A stretch of DNA of 64,000 nucleotides from Stictocephala bisonia (lineage: Eukaryota > Arthropoda > Insecta > Hemiptera > Membracidae), in NCBI GenBank assembly GCA_035578905.1, contig JAQJVL010000103.1:868001-932000 (forward strand), read 5' to 3'. The notes below the pieces were generated by a model that did no database searches, was not told where the DNA came from, and saw nothing but the letters and a program-made list of their open reading frames with translations. This document shows positions 63,882 to 64,000 of this stretch, one piece after another (position 1 is the stretch's first letter; each line of letters starts with the position of its first letter). The position numbers and the translations under genes were made by a program.

Positions 63882-64000
63882 GTATTATTCAAGTGTGTAA
63901 TAAAACCATCATTAGATATTTTTTTATGGTTTCATTCATGGTGAACAACAGTTACCGTTTCACTTTTCTAATAACAAGAATGTATTTATTATTTTCCCAA

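Overview
The window is eukaryotic, AT-rich and insect-like. Two conserved spliced genes have GT-AG introns, there is an insect-type gustatory receptor, and insect-type transposons (piggyBac, Jockey, Penelope-like, pogo/Tigger, hAT) fill most of the rest. A hemipteran source is my guess from the flavour of the repeats; the sequence does not prove it.

Host genes. (1) 11266-12414, minus: a one-exon gustatory-receptor-like seven-helix protein (382 aa). (2) 19637-40350, minus: the complete gene for U2 snRNP protein A' (SNRPA1), six coding exons and 263 codons spread over 20.7 kb. I reconstructed it from exons at 40350-40269, 33185-33038, 28429-28201, 24509-24386, 21019-20906 and 19731-19637; all five intron phases agree. 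(3) 49536 to beyond the right edge, plus: the 5' part of an ANKRD13C orthologue (ankyrin repeats plus the start of the GPCR-chaperone domain). Five exons (49536-49647, 55666-55707, 58300-58404, 59490-59621, 63670-63881) give 201 residues in frame. Genes 2 and 3 are divergently transcribed from a 9.2-kb interval packed with mobile DNA.

Mobile DNA, left to right: a pogo/Tigger-like MITE (903-1716); a DDE transposase relic (3876-4234); a 3.4-kb hAT-type element with perfect TIRs and 8-bp target duplication (5484-8865); an inverted pair of Penelope-type terminal repeats with a hammerhead-like core (9150-9500); a Gypsy pol relic (13670-14745); a fold-back MITE (18065-18361); and a 74-bp perfect palindrome (18949-19022). 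The U2A' introns hold three TTAA-flanked elements, one of them a piggyBac with an intact 624-aa transposase (25421-27871). They also hold several decayed non-LTR elements on the minus strand, a palindromic 36-bp minisatellite (31600-32040), a long-TIR element (34930-36540) and a fold-back element carrying telomere-like TTAGG units (38860-39232).

The interval between the two divergent genes contains the remnant of a Penelope-like element: an open GIY-YIG C-terminal segment at 42042-42290 and a well-paired hammerhead ribozyme motif at 41049-41090, both minus. It is broken by a 762-bp DNA transposon full of repeated 20-bp motifs (41220-41981) and abuts a nearly complete Jockey-type retrotransposon (42292-46597). 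The 5' end of that Jockey element is a 183-bp inverted copy of its own ORF1. ANKRD13C introns carry two further pogo/Tigger-like elements and several reverse-transcriptase relics on both strands.

All calls come from reading and translating the sequence by eye. Exon borders rest on splice consensus, frame continuity and remembered family similarity; no database or alignment program was used.
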